Part shown: positions 17,972 to 27,361 of the stretch, one piece after another
Position numbering within the stretch: the first letter of the stretch is position 1
Layout of the letters: each line of letters begins with the position of its first letter
DNA from: Lentibacillus juripiscarius JCM 12147
GTDB lineage: Bacteria; Bacillota; Bacilli; Bacillales_D; Amphibacillaceae
Assembly (NCBI GenBank): GCA_001311805.1
Contig: BBCA01000034.1
Span: 1 to 32,365, forward strand
Length of the DNA: 32,365 nt
Direction of reading: 5' to 3'
The notes under the pieces: generated by a model
Seen by the model: only the letters and a program-made list of their open reading frames with translations
What the model was told of the DNA's origin: nothing
The model's database searches: none
Made by a program: the position numbers and the translations under genes

Positions 17972-18365
17972 AGAAAACAGGGCCATTAAACCGTGATATC
18001 GCTTCGGTGCTGGCCAGAATGGGACACACCGATACCATTATGATCGCTGATTGCGGGCTGCCCATCCCGGAACATACGCCTTGTATTGATTTGTCATTAA
18101 AACTTGGAACGCCTAGTTTTTAGAAGTTTTGATGACCATTTCTGAACATATGGCTGTGGAAGAACTGACGCTGGCCGAGGAAGTGAAACTATCCAATTCC
18201 CCAGTGCACAACAAATTAACCGCATATTTTCACGATGTACCAATCCGCTATATCGGACACAAAGATTTGAAACGGTCTGCAAACGATGCCAAGGCAGTCA
18301 TTCGAACCGGTGAGGCAAGTCCATACGCTAATGCGATTGTGCATTCGGGTGTCATTTTTAAATGA
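17968..18365 (+). CDS. rbsD: D-ribose pyranase (one frameshift)
   Basis: Mutarotase that converts beta-pyranose ribose to the furanose form used by ribokinase. 132 residues after repair, normal length. The N-terminal segment [20 protein letters not shown] includes the catalytic His, followed by [20 protein letters not shown] leads to a false TAG where one T is missing from the run 18117-18121; the frame then resumes [21 protein letters not shown]. The end [12 protein letters not shown] is typical. ATG 17968 overlaps the rbsK stop. rbsA follows 14 bases later. Confidence 0.95.
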
Positions 18366-18379
18366 ATGGAGGTGCAATC

Positions 18380-19876
18380 ATGGCGGAAACACCATTTATT
18401 GATATGCAGGGGATTACGAAGGCTTTTTCCGGCAACCAAGTCTTGAAAAAGGTGGACCTTTCGATTGAGCAGGGAGAGGTGCACGCATTAGTCGGCGAAA
18501 ATGGGGCCGGTAAATCTACACTGATCAAAATACTGACCGGCATTCATAAACGAGATGGCGGCACGGTCAAGCTGAACGGAAAAGAGGTGCATTTTTCCCA
18601 TCCGAAAGAAGCGGAACAAGAGGGGATCATGGTTATCCACCAGGAATTGAATATAATCCCGCATCTGACGGTTGCAGAAAACATGTTTCTCGGGAAAGAT
18701 ATCACGTACGGCAAGTCAGGCATTCTGAACAAGAAGGAAATGAAGAAACAATGCACGGACTATTTGAGAAAACTGGGTGTTTCCAACATTGACCCGGATG
18801 AAGTAGCCGGTGATTTATCTGTTGGAAAACAGCAGATGATTGAAATTGCCAGAGCGATATCCACGAATGCCGAGCTTATCGTGATGGACGAGCCGACTGC
18901 TGCACTAACAGATCGTGAAATTGAAAATCTGTTTGAGGTGGTGGAGTCCCTGAAGAGCCAGGGTGTTGCTATTATTTATATTTCCCACCGGATGGAAGAA
19001 ATTTTTTCAAATCTGCGACCGGATTACGGTTTTGCGTGATGGCCAATATATCGGGACGGAATCGATTGATAGCCTTGATTTGAATCGATTGTGAAATGAT
19101 GGTTGGGCGGGAACTTGGCGAACGTTTTCCGGAGCGGAAGCATACAGCCGGTGACGTTATTTTTGAAGTGAACGATCTGGCAAGGAAAGGGCAGTTTCAC
19201 GATATACACTTTTCGGTCCGGGAAGGAGAAATTCTCGGTGTGGCTGGATTGATGGGCGCCGGCAGATCGGAAATCATGGAAACGATTTTCGGCTATGCGA
19301 AAAAACAGCGTGGAAGTGTGCGTCTTAATGGAGAGGAACTGACAATCAGGCATCCGTCCGACGCAATCAAGGCGGGAATTGGCTTCATTACGGAGGACCG
19401 GAAATCCAAGGGGTTATTAACGGAATTCTCTATCCGCGATAACATTGCTTTAACAAATTTGAAATCAGTTTCCAGTAATGGTGTCATCGCCTCCAAAAGG
19501 GAGCAGCAGCTGGTGCAGGAGCTGATGGATCGGCTGGGTGTGAAGGCGACCGGCTCAGGTCAGGAAACAAAATCGTTAAGCGGCGGTAACCAGCAAAAAG
19601 TAGTCATCGCCAAGTGGCTCGGGATCCGTCCAAAACTGCTCATATTGGACGAGCCTACCCGTGGGGTGGATGTCGGCGCTAAAAAGAAATTTATTCAATC
19701 ATGAATGAACTGACGGAAGTGGTGTGGCCATTATTATGGTTTCCTCGGAACTGCCCGAGATTTTGGGTGTGAGTGACCAGATTATGGTCATCCACGAAGG
19801 AACCGTTGCGGGAATACTGAACAGAGAAGAAGCAGACCAGGAAAAGATTATGGCTGCAGCAGCAGGGGGTGAATAA
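18380..19876 (+). CDS. rbsA: Ribose ABC importer, double ATPase subunit (five indels)
   Basis: Energises ribose import with RbsC and RbsB. About 499 residues after repair. The first nucleotide-binding domain has Walker [12 protein letters not shown], signature [14 protein letters not shown] and Walker [14 protein letters not shown]. The second has a degenerate Walker A (GLMGAGRSE), signature [16 protein letters not shown] and [16 protein letters not shown], the usual RbsA asymmetry. Breaks: one extra T near 19000-19005 (EEIF then [12 protein letters not shown]), two missing As near 19089-19100 (LNRIVKMMVGREL), a missing G near 19686 ([13 protein letters not shown]) and a missing A near 19718 ([17 protein letters not shown]). 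ATG 18380 follows GGAGGTG. rbsC starts two bases after the stop. Confidence 0.95.
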
Positions 19877-19878
19877 CA

Positions 19879-20814
19879 ATGAAAGCGAAACTTTTTCAGG
19901 ATTTTTCTAAACTGGGGCCGTTAATTGGGCTCATCGTCATGGTTCTTTTTCTAAGTGTACTGAGTGAGGACTTTTTTTACAATTGATAATATCCTTAATT
20001 TATTGCGGCAAATATCGGTTAATGCGCTGATTGCATTTGGAATGACGTTTGTTATTTTAACGGCGGGCATTGACTTGTCTGTCGGTTCACTCCTGGCGCT
20101 CGGAAGTGCACTGACAGCGGGCATGCTGGCAAGCGGCATGGATCCGGTTCTGGGTGTTTTCCTCGGACTGCTGATTGGCCTTGGCTTAGGTGCTGTCAAC
20201 GGGCTGATCATTACGAAAGGGAAAGTAGCGCCGTTTATTGCGACACTGGCGACGATGACCATTTACCGTGGTGCGACGCTTGTTTATACGGATGGCATGC
20301 CGATAACGGGACTGTCCGATAGTTTTGTGTTTGAAATGATTGGCGGCGGCTATGTATTCGGCATTCCATTTCCGGTCATTTTGATGCTTGGTGTATTTCT
20401 AGTACTCTATTTCATTTTAACAAAACCGTCTTCGGCCGGCAAGTGTACGCGGTCGGCGGCAATGAGGAAGCATCGATATTGTCCGGTATTAAAGCGGACC
20501 GGGTGAAAATATGGGTGTACTCGCTGACCGGAATGCTCTCGGTGCTGGCGGGAATCATTTTAACGAGCCGGCTGAACTCAGCACAGCCTACTGCCGGCCA
20601 AATGTTTGAGCTTGATGCCATTGCAGCAGTCGTTATTGGCGGAACGAGTCTGATGGGGGGACGCGGACGCATCTTCGGAACCCTCGTCGGAGCACTGATC
20701 ATCGGTGTTATCGATAACGGGCTGAACCTGTTGAATGTCTCGTCGTTCTATCAGCAGATTGTGAAAGGCGGCGTCATACTGCTTGCAGTGTTGATGGATA
20801 GAAAATCAAATTAA
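19879..20814 (+). CDS. rbsC: Ribose ABC importer, permease (two frameshifts)
   Basis: Polytopic membrane subunit of the ribose importer, about 311 residues. The N-terminal helix LIGLIVMVLFLSVLS leads to SEDFFTIDNILNLLRQ after removing one extra T in the run near 19973-19979. ISVNALIAFGMTFVILTAGI followed by DLSVGSLLAL is a hallmark of this permease family. One missing A near 20422-20426 breaks LTKTVFGRQVYAVGGNEEA, the cytoplasmic loop contacting RbsA. IAAVVIGGTSLMGGRGRIFG is the conserved late segment. ATG 19879 is preceded by a ribosome site within the end of rbsA (GGGGGTG). Confidence 0.95.
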
Positions 20815-20837
20815 ACTATTTGAAGGAGGAGTTAAAG

Positions 20838-21781
20838 ATGGCTAAATGGCTGAAAGGTTTGGGATTACTGGCAGTTTTGGTATTGGTATTAGGGGCTTGT
20901 TCCACAGACAGTCCGGGTTCATCGGAAGACAGTGGAGAAAGTTCAGATGGGGAATCAGATGATTCGATTAAATTGGCCTGTCCATTTCTACACTGAACAA
21001 TCCGTTTTTCGTTACCTTGCGTGAAGGTGCGGAGGCCGCTGCAGACGAGGCTGGCTATGATATAGTGGTAACCGATGCACAGGATGATGCGTCCACACAG
21101 CTGAGCGATATTGAGGACCTGCTGCAGCAAAATGTTGATGTATTACTGGTGAACCCTGTTGATTCCGAGGCTGTTGCAACCGCGATTGAATCAGCGAACG
21201 AACAAGATGTGCCGGTCATTACAGTTGACCGCAGTGCAGCCGGCGGAGAAGTGGCCACTCACATTGCGTCTGATAACGTGTCCGGCGGGGAAATGGCTGG
21301 CGAGTTTATCGCTGAACAGTTAGAAGAAAGTGGAAAATTGGTTGAGCTCCAGGGTGTACCCGGTGCATCTGCGACAAGAGAAAGAGGGGAAGGCTTCCAT
21401 AATATCGTGGATTCCATTGATGGTCTGGAAGTTGTTGCCCAACAGACAGCAAACTTTAACCGTTCTGAAGGACTGACTGTCATGGAAAATATCATTCAGG
21501 GTTCGGATGACATGGATGCTGTATTTGCTCACAACGATGAAATGGCACTTGGAGCAGTAGAAGCACTCCAATCCAACGGCATGCTGGAAGATGTCATCGT
21601 TGTCGGCTTTGATGCCACGGATGACGCCCGTGCCGCTGTAAAAGAAGGTACTATGGATGCTACGATTGCCCAGCAGCCGGAAGTGATTGGCGAAAAAGCA
21701 ATTGAAGCAGCAGCGAGCGTTGCCGGCGGGGAATACATCGATGAATTCATCCCGGTTGAACTGAAAATGGTAACGGAATAA
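20838..21781 (+). CDS. rbsB: Ribose-binding lipoprotein (one frameshift)
   Basis: Extracellular ribose receptor delivering sugar to RbsAC. 314 residues after repair. The signal peptide with lipobox VLVLGAC is followed by a very acidic Ser, Gly and Glu linker, and then the binding fold: KIGLSISTLNNPFFVTLREG, DAQDDASTQLSDIEDLL, LLVNPVDSEAV, VPVITVDRSA, FNRSEGLTVMENI, AVFAHNDEMALGAVEAL. One A is missing near 20967-20971, just before KIGLSIS, which makes a false stop. ATG 20838 follows AAGGAGG. The acidic linker fits a halotolerant host. It is the last gene of the operon, with a terminator 15 bases later. Confidence 0.95.
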
Positions 21782-21795
21782 GTGAAAGTTGAGAA

Positions 21796-21828
21796 GAGTC
21801 ATGTCACACGGTGATGTGGCTCTTTTTT
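21796..21828 (+). terminator. Terminator of the ribose operon
   Basis: GAGTCATGTCAC (21796-21807) pairs with GTGATGTGGCTC (21811-21822) in a 12-bp stem with G-T pairs and a 3-base loop, followed by six Ts. Confidence 0.9.
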
Positions 21829-21905
21829 GATTTGAAGGTGATGGTATATTTGGCGCCAATAAGCCAACCTAAGCATGGAGTTTAAACTATAGAGTGGTGA
21901 TGACA

Positions 21906-22205
21906 ATGCGATGGCTTAGCATACAAATGACTGTGATCATGCTGGTCTGCCTTCATCCCGGGTTCAGTACAGCAGCAGCGAAGGAAAACAGTGAGGCGCA
22001 CAACTGGGTAGAGTACAGTACACATGTCGAAACGGTCGATGCGGGGTCCCATGAATACACGTACTGGAAAAATCTTATACAGCGAACGCGGACTTGTGAC
22101 ATATCCCACAAACTGAAATCAGTTGTCTATTATTGTGATACTCATGATCATACGGACGTGGAAATTTTTCATGAGGAAACAGTTCATAGTGAGAAGCATG
22201 AATAA
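21906..22205 (+). CDS. Small secreted protein, unrecognised
   Basis: About 99 residues from ATG 21906; GTG 21894 in the same frame would add four. The N-terminus (MRWLSIQMTVIMLVCLHPGF followed by STAAA) is a clear signal peptide with probable cleavage after STAAA, leaving a mature protein of about 75 residues. The mature part has two cysteines (RTCDIS and VVYYCDT) that could form a disulphide, and a histidine-rich end (THDHTDVEIFHEETVHSEKHE) that could bind metal. I do not recognise the family. It stands alone between the rbs terminator and its own terminator. Confidence 0.65.
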   Translation: MRWLSIQMTVIMLVCLHPGFSTAAAKENSEAHNWVEYSTHVETVDAGSHEYTYWKNLIQRTRTCDISHKLKSVVYYCDTHDHTDVEIFHEETVHSEKHE

Positions 22206-22219
22206 CGTTCGTGGTATCG

Positions 22220-22262
22220 AAAAAAGCAGCGGCCGCCATGTCGGGCAAACCGCTGCTTTTTT
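22220..22262. terminator. Strong bidirectional-type terminator
   Basis: AAAAAAGCAGCGG (22220-22232) and CCGCTGCTTTTTT (22250-22262) form a 13-bp stem including the A and T tracts, ending the small secreted protein gene before rocA. Confidence 0.9.
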
Positions 22263-22364
22263 CGGATAAGATCATAAACTGTTCTGGTTGCGTTTTCAAA
22301 TAGAAATATAGTAAACTATTAATGAATCGACGTACTAATCGAAATAGGAGAAGGGGGTATTCAT

Positions 22365-23912
22365 GTGGTATTGCCATACAAGCATGAACCATTTACTGAT
22401 TTCAGCAATGAGCAAAACCGCGCCGATTATGAAGCCGCTCTCAAAAAAGTAGAGAGTGAACTAGGCAAAGATTATCCGCTGGTTATCGGCGGTGAGAAAG
22501 TTTATACCGATGATAAGCTGATTTCCGTCAACCCTGCGAATAAAGAACAGGTTATCGGAAGGGCATCAATGGCGACAAAAGAGCATGTCGAAAAAGCTAT
22601 GGATGCTGCTAAAAATGCGTTTAAAGAGTGGAAGAAATGGACTGCTGAAGAACGTGCGGAAGTGCTGTTCAAGGCCGCTGCCATTGCGCGCCGCCGCAAG
22701 CATGAAATCTCTGCTTGGATGTCTTATGAAGCGAACAAGCCATGGGATCAGTCTGATGCGGATACAGCAGAAGGCATAGACTTCCTGGAATATTATGGCC
22801 GTCAGATGCTACGTCTTGGACAAGGCCGTGAAATCAATGACCGTCCAGGTGAGAATAACACATTCTTTTACCAGCCGCTTGGTCCCGGTGTCGTTATTCC
22901 GCCATGGAACTTCGCGTTTGCGATTGTATGCGGAACAACGGTAGGACCGGTTGTTGCCGGTAACCCGGTACTGATGAAACCATCCGAAAATACACCGGTT
23001 ATTGCTTACAAACTGGTTGAAATTCTGGAAGAAGCTGGCCTGCCAAGTGGCGTTGTCAACTTCCTGCCAGGCAATCCGGAAGATATTGGTGACTATCTAG
23101 TTGATCATAAAGATACGCATTTCATTAACTTCACCGGCTCACGTGCAACTGGCACACGCATTTATAAGCGTGCTTCAGAAGTACACGAAGGCCAGACACA
23201 TCTGAAACGCGTTGTCGCAGAAATGGGCGGCAAGGATACGATTATTGTTGATAAAGATGCTGACCTTGATTTAGCGGCAAAATCAATTGTTGATTCTGCA
23301 TTCGGGTTCCAGGGTCAGAAATGCTCTGCATGCTCCCGTGCCATCATTCATCAGGATGTTTATGATGAAGTGCTTGAAAAAGCCGTTGAAGAAGCAAAAG
23401 GCATTACAGTAGGCAACCCTGGCGAAGAAGACATCTACATGGGTGCCGTCGTCAACCAGAAACAGTTTGATAAAATCAAAGACTATATCGAAGTAGGCAA
23501 ACAGGAAGGCGAACTCGTCTTTGGCGGGGAAACCGACGATTCCAAAGGCTACTTTATCTATCCGACCATGATCAAAGACCTTGATCCGGAAGCACGTATC
23601 ATGCAGGAAGAGATCTTTGGCCCGGTTGTCGGCTTTGCTAAAGCAAAAGACTTTGACGAACTGTTGGATATCGCCAATAATACCGAGTATGCCCTGACTG
23701 GTGCGGTTATTTCCAACAACCGTGCACACTTGAACCGTGCCCGTCATGAGTTTGAAGTGGGTAACCTCTACTTCAACCGCGGCTGCACAGGCTCCATTGT
23801 TGGCTATCAGCCGTTTGGCGGATTCAAAATGTCCGGTACTGACGCCAAAGCCGGCGGACCGGATTACCTCTTGAACTTCCTGGCTCCGAAAACAATTTCG
23901 GAATCCTGGTAA
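22365..23912 (+). CDS. rocA: L-glutamate gamma-semialdehyde (1-pyrroline-5-carboxylate) dehydrogenase
   Basis: NAD-dependent enzyme converting glutamate semialdehyde to glutamate in proline and arginine breakdown. The 515-residue protein is intact and of full RocA/PruA length. It has the family start [48 protein letters not shown], the [12 protein letters not shown] loop, catalytic glutamate in [14 protein letters not shown], nucleophile in [14 protein letters not shown] and the end [22 protein letters not shown] 22365 fits the family N-terminus and follows AGGAGAAGGGGG; the ATG two bases earlier is out of frame. A SigA-like TTGCGT and TAAACT pair lies upstream near 22287-22317; I see no SigL-type -24/-12 site. 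No proline dehydrogenase gene is adjacent. putC is an alternative name. Confidence 0.95.
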   Translation: MVLPYKHEPFTDFSNEQNRADYEAALKKVESELGKDYPLVIGGEKVYTDDKLISVNPANKEQVIGRASMATKEHVEKAMDAAKNAFKEWKKWTAEERAEVLFKAAAIARRRKHEISAWMSYEANKPWDQSDADTAEGIDFLEYYGRQMLRLGQGREINDRPGENNTFFYQPLGPGVVIPPWNFAFAIVCGTTVGPVVAGNPVLMKPSENTPVIAYKLVEILEEAGLPSGVVNFLPGNPEDIGDYLVDHKDTHFINFTGSRATGTRIYKRASEVHEGQTHLKRVVAEMGGKDTIIVDKDADLDLAAKSIVDSAFGFQGQKCSACSRAIIHQDVYDEVLEKAVEEAKGITVGNPGEEDIYMGAVVNQKQFDKIKDYIEVGKQEGELVFGGETDDSKGYFIYPTMIKDLDPEARIMQEEIFGPVVGFAKAKDFDELLDIANNTEYALTGAVISNNRAHLNRARHEFEVGNLYFNRGCTGSIVGYQPFGGFKMSGTDAKAGGPDYLLNFLAPKTISESW

Positions 23913-23924
23913 GTGAATTTAATA

Positions 23925-23961
23925 AATGAGCGGTGGTTTAATCAACTGCCGCTCATTTTTT
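23925..23961 (+). terminator. Terminator of rocA
   Basis: AATGAGCGGTGGTT (23925-23938) pairs with AACTGCCGCTCATT (23944-23957) in a 14-bp stem with two G-T pairs, then a T-run. Confidence 0.92.
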
Positions 23962-24000
23962 GTCGGAGGGGTGCCGCATTTATGCTGTTAGCTGCAGGAT

Positions 24001-24097
24001 GCTAAAGTTCACAGTAAGTTTGCTAAAGTTCACGCGCGAAATGATAAAGTTCACAATAGATCCCGCTAAAGTTCACAACTAGAATGATAAAGTTCAC
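24001..24097. repeat. 21-nt tandem repeat array B (GMTAAAGTTCAC units)
   Basis: Five copies of the 12-base core G(C/A)TAAAGTTCAC begin at 24001, 24022, 24043, 24065 and 24086, separated by 9-10 variable bases. The period is 21, 21, 22 and 21. GCT and GAT heads alternate from the second unit on. The array lies between the rocA terminator and the promoter of the lysine-riboswitch operon. No coding frame fits it. Confidence 0.85.
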
Positions 24098-24181
24098 ATC
24101 TTTCTTAAGGCTGTCTTCTAAAAAGATTGTTATCTTTGCTACGCTAACCATAGAGAATGAAAGACTTCTTTAAAAAAACCC

Positions 24182-24210
24182 TTGCATCATCAGCAAATCT
24201 ATCGTATAGT
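24182..24210 (+). promoter_or_regulatory. Promoter of the lysine riboswitch operon
   Basis: TTGCAT (24182-24187), a 17-base spacer and TATAGT (24205-24210), just upstream of the aptamer; transcription would start near 24217. TATCGT and ACGATA around the -10 form a small palindrome. Bases 24098-24181 hold nothing else I can identify. Confidence 0.7.
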
Positions 24211-24235
24211 AAACGATATAATTACATAGGCAACC

Positions 24236-24422
24236 TCAGTTCGGTGAGGTAGAGGTGCAGGCAATATGAGTAGGCAGTGCGAGGATGACAACGGTGATCG
24301 CTGCGGAAAGGATTGTTTGCCGAAGCATGATGAGTGTCGGGCTTATCATCGCTGGTGCATTTCTGAAAAAGGGGTGTACTGTCATGCTATGAGTGCATGG
24401 AGAACTACTGATCGATGGAGGA
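24236..24422 (+). ncRNA. Lysine riboswitch (L box) aptamer
   Basis: The conserved L-box blocks occur in order: AGGTAGAGGTGC (24247-24258), GAGTA, GGAAAGGATTGTTTGCCGAAG, CGCTGGTGCATT, ACTGTCATGC and TGGAGAACTACTGA. GGTAG at the start pairs with CTACT at the end as P1. The spacing matches the five-helix lysine aptamer known from lysC leaders. Candidate terminators follow at 24438-24473 and 24549-24578, so lysine binding most likely stops transcription. The regulated genes are the transporter at 24697 and the amidohydrolase after it. The 90-codon reading frame across this RNA (24266-24538) is spurious. Confidence 0.95.
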
Positions 24423-24437
24423 TAACGATAGTTGGTG

Positions 24438-24473
24438 AAACAATGATTGGTTATTTTCCTGTCATTGTTTTTT
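24438..24473 (+). terminator. Riboswitch expression-platform terminator 1
   Basis: AAACAATGA (24438-24446) pairs with TCATTGTTT (24462-24470) and runs into six Ts, starting about 25 bases after the aptamer's P1. This is the expected place for the lysine-controlled terminator. Confidence 0.7.
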
Positions 24474-24548
24474 GTATTTCGGGAATGTTTTTCCACCCGT
24501 TCCGAAATCTGGCAGCTGTCAATTCCCCTCCCGCTTAGAAAATCCGTG

Positions 24549-24578
24549 CACTCCCTAATTTCAGGGGGTGTTTTTTTT
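24549..24578 (+). terminator. Second intrinsic terminator in the riboswitch leader
   Basis: CACTCCCT (24549-24556) pairs with AGGGGGTG (24563-24570), followed by eight Ts. It lies 119 bases before the transporter start, so transcripts must pass two terminators to express the operon. Confidence 0.8.
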
Positions 24579-24696
24579 GGCAGTTAAGAAAGTGCATAAG
24601 TGCAACGAGAGCCTTTTAGCAAGGCAATAAATAGTGCTAGTAATGTGTTTGTCTGATGCAAATATAACAGTTTACTAATCTTTAGGGGGAACAGGC

Positions 24697-26095
24697 ATGG
24701 AGAAAATTAAGCGTAAGAGGCTATTTACAGCACCGCACCCATTTGTCATTTTGTTTACGCTAATGGTTCTGATAGCCGTCAGCACGTATTTCATTCCAGG
24801 CGGTGAATATGACCGGACAACGAATGATGATGGTCAAACGGTTGTCGTTGATGGAAGTTATCATCCAGTGGAGGCAATTCCTGCAGGGTTTATGGAAATT
24901 TTTCAGGCTGTTCATCAGGGAATGGTGGACGCTGCAGCTATTATATTCTTTATTTTTATTGTTGGTGGTTCATTTGGTATTTTCAAGGCAACCAACACAA
25001 TTGAAGCGGCACTTGGCAGTATTTCCTCGAAAGTTATGGGGAAAGAGATCTATCTGATTCCGGTTGTTATGCTCTTTTTGGTGTTTCCGGTGCCAGCTTC
25101 GCGATGTTTGAAGAGGCATTGCCCTTTATTTTGATTATGATTCCAATTGCGATGAAGCTTGGTTTTGACTCGATTGTGGGAACAGCGAGCGTACTTGTTG
25201 GGGTTTCGGCAGGTTTCACGACTGCTTTTGCCAATCCATTTACGATAGGGGTCGCTCAAGGGATAGCAGGTTTACCACTGTTTTCGGGAATGGGTCCAAG
25301 AATTGTCTTTGGGATTGTTTTCATAGTGGTCAGCATTGTCTATGTGATGCTGTATGCACGGAAAATTAAAGCTGATCCGTCCAAAAGTGTTGTCTATAAA
25401 GAAGACCAAATGCGGAATCTTGACACAGATGGAATCAATCAGCAAACACTAACAAAACGGCACTGGGCTACACTTGCTGTATTGGTTATGACGCTGGTTG
25501 TCCTGGGGTATGGCATTATTCAGCATGGCTGGTATATGACGGAGATTGCCGCATTGTTTCTTGTTATGGGAGTGGTCATCGGCGTTGTCAATCGCATGAG
25601 AGTCAATGAGATCGCGGAAAAATTCGTGAAAGGCTGCGAGGAGCTAGTTGTTGGGGCGCTAGTTGTTGGTTTTGCATATGGTGCTCTTGTCATTTTGCAA
25701 AATGCCAGCGTTATTGACACGATTTTGTATGGTATTACTGATTTTGTTTCCGGTATGCCAGCCAGTTTGCAGCCATTGGCATGTACGCTACACAGTCCTT
25801 GTTAAACTTTATTGTGACATCCGGCAGCGGACAGGCAGCATTAAGTATGCCAATCATGACCCCGCTCGCTGACTTGCTTGGTGTCAGCCGGCAAACGGCA
25901 GTCCTCGCTTATCAAATGGGGGATGGCATTTCCAATATTATCGCTCCGACAAGTGGTTTGCTACTGGCAGGACTGGCCATGGCGCGCATATCCTGGGTGA
26001 AATGGTTCAAGTGGATCTGGCCATTGATTGTGATTCAGTATGCGATTGGGGCAATTTTTGTGACCATTGCACACATGTTTCTTTGGGTTTCCTGA
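24697..26095 (+). CDS. YfcC/DcuC-family transporter, predicted lysine-related (two frameshifts)
   Basis: Polytopic membrane transporter, about 466 residues after repair, with roughly eleven to twelve hydrophobic helices. The start (APHPFVILFTLMVLIAVSTY with FIPGGEYDR), IIFFIFIVGGSFGIFKATN, GVSGASFAMFEEALPFILIM, TAFANPFTIGVAQGIAGLP and MGDGISNIIAPTSGLLLAGL are typical of the YfcC family in the DcuC/ArsB-like superfamily. One T is missing near 25076-25080 and one A near 25778. ATG 24697 follows AGGGGGAA. Family names point to C4-dicarboxylates, but the lysine riboswitch upstream argues for lysine, a lysine precursor or a lysine conjugate. An M20 amidohydrolase follows 52 bases later. Confidence 0.88.
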
Positions 26096-26147
26096 TATAA
26101 TGGACAGGAATGAACGGTAGTTGCGAACTTTAGAGGAGGAACAAGCA

Positions 26148-27347
26148 ATGATAGAAAGTTTATTTGCAAAATTGGAAGAGCAATACCCGGAGATGGTTGA
26201 TTTTCGACGTGACCTGCATATGCATCCTGAGTTATCACATCACGAAGAACGGACACCGGAAAAAATTGCCGAATTCCTGAAAGGGCTGGGCATTGACGTC
26301 CGTACTGGTGTCGGCGGCAGAGGGGTTGTTGGCACGCTGAAAGGCGGTAAACCCGGCAAAACAATTGCACTGCGGGCTGATTTTGACGCCCTGCCGATCC
26401 AGGATGAGAAGGATGTCGATTATAAATCTCAGGTACCTGGGGTTATGCATGCATGCGGCCACGACCTGCATACGGCAGGACTGTTAGGTGTGGCAAAGGT
26501 GTTGAGCAGTGTACGTGACGAAATTCCGGGAACGATTGTGTTTGTTCATCAGTTTGCTGAAGAAATAACACCAGGCGGCGCGAAATTTATGATTGATGAT
26601 GGCTGTCTTGACGGTGTGGATATGATTTATGGTGCGCATGTGATGGCAGATGAGCCGTTCGGAACAGTAAGCGTCCGTGAAGGATATGCTTCATCGGCGC
26701 AGGATGATTTTGAAATTGAAGTATTGGGCCAGGGCGGTCATGGATCATCGCCGCATACAACTGTTGATCCACTCGTGACAGCAAGCCAGCTTGTTGTGAA
26801 CCTGCAACAGATTGTCAGCCGCCGCGTCAGCCCGCAGCAGGCAGCAGCTGTCACGGTCGGTTCTTTTCAGAGTGGAGGGGCGAATAACGTCATTCCCGAT
26901 AAAGCCGTGATTAGAGGAACGGTCCGTACGTATGATGCGGAAGTGCGGGATATGGTTGAGAATGCACTGAAACAGATTGCCAAATCAACATGTGAAGCAG
27001 TCGGGGCTGGTGTAAATATCGATTACATCCGCGACTGCCCGTCGATGTATAATGATCCGGAAGAAGCGGGGCGGATTGAAAAAATGGCCAGGCTGGTTGT
27101 TGGAGCAGACAATGTTCATGAAATGGCACCGATGATGGGCAGTGAAGATTACGCTTATTATCAGGAAGAAATCCCTGGCGTTTACTTTATTGCAGGCGGA
27201 CAAAATCCAGATATTGGTGCCGTCTACCCGCATCACCATCCGATGTTCAATGCGGATGAGCGTGCCATGCTGAATATCGGGAAAGTGTTCATCAGTTCCG
27301 TATTGAATTATTTGTCGGACGGAGAGATAAAGCCGGACGGGGAGTAG
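26148..27347 (+). CDS. M20-family metal-dependent amidohydrolase
   Basis: Intact 399-residue cytosolic hydrolase of the M20D group (hippurate hydrolase, IAA-amino acid hydrolase, N-acetyldiaminopimelate deacetylase relatives). DFRRDLHMHPELSHHEERTP opens the fold. Metal ligands lie in MHACGHDLHTAGL, in the Glu-Glu of HQFAEEITPGGA and in PHHHPMFNADE. GQGGHGSSPHTTVDPL is the dimerisation-domain histidine motif, and MMGSEDYAYY is typical. It should cleave an N-acyl group or amide from an amino acid. Being cotranscribed with the transporter under a lysine riboswitch suggests release of lysine or diaminopimelate from an imported N-acyl form. ATG 26148 follows GAGGAGGAA; the GTG-less upstream extension from 26121 is unlikely. 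Confidence 0.92.
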   Translation: MIESLFAKLEEQYPEMVDFRRDLHMHPELSHHEERTPEKIAEFLKGLGIDVRTGVGGRGVVGTLKGGKPGKTIALRADFDALPIQDEKDVDYKSQVPGVMHACGHDLHTAGLLGVAKVLSSVRDEIPGTIVFVHQFAEEITPGGAKFMIDDGCLDGVDMIYGAHVMADEPFGTVSVREGYASSAQDDFEIEVLGQGGHGSSPHTTVDPLVTASQLVVNLQQIVSRRVSPQQAAAVTVGSFQSGGANNVIPDKAVIRGTVRTYDAEVRDMVENALKQIAKSTCEAVGAGVNIDYIRDCPSMYNDPEEAGRIEKMARLVVGADNVHEMAPMMGSEDYAYYQEEIPGVYFIAGGQNPDIGAVYPHHHPMFNADERAMLNIGKVFISSVLNYLSDGEIKPDGE

Positions 27348-27361
27348 TTTGGTGGTGCGTT

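Noticed and set aside
18380..19876. Real decay of rbsA into two half-transporters
   Set aside because: Both nucleotide-binding halves, their linker and the operon are complete after five single-base repairs, as in the other genes of the window.
24001..24097. CRISPR array
   Set aside because: Cores are 12 bases and spacers 9-10 bases, far below CRISPR dimensions, and no cas genes are present.
24266..24538. A 90-codon reading frame rich in Cys and His after the rocA array
   Set aside because: It overlaps the lysine riboswitch aptamer and its first terminator, and the conserved RNA blocks explain the sequence.
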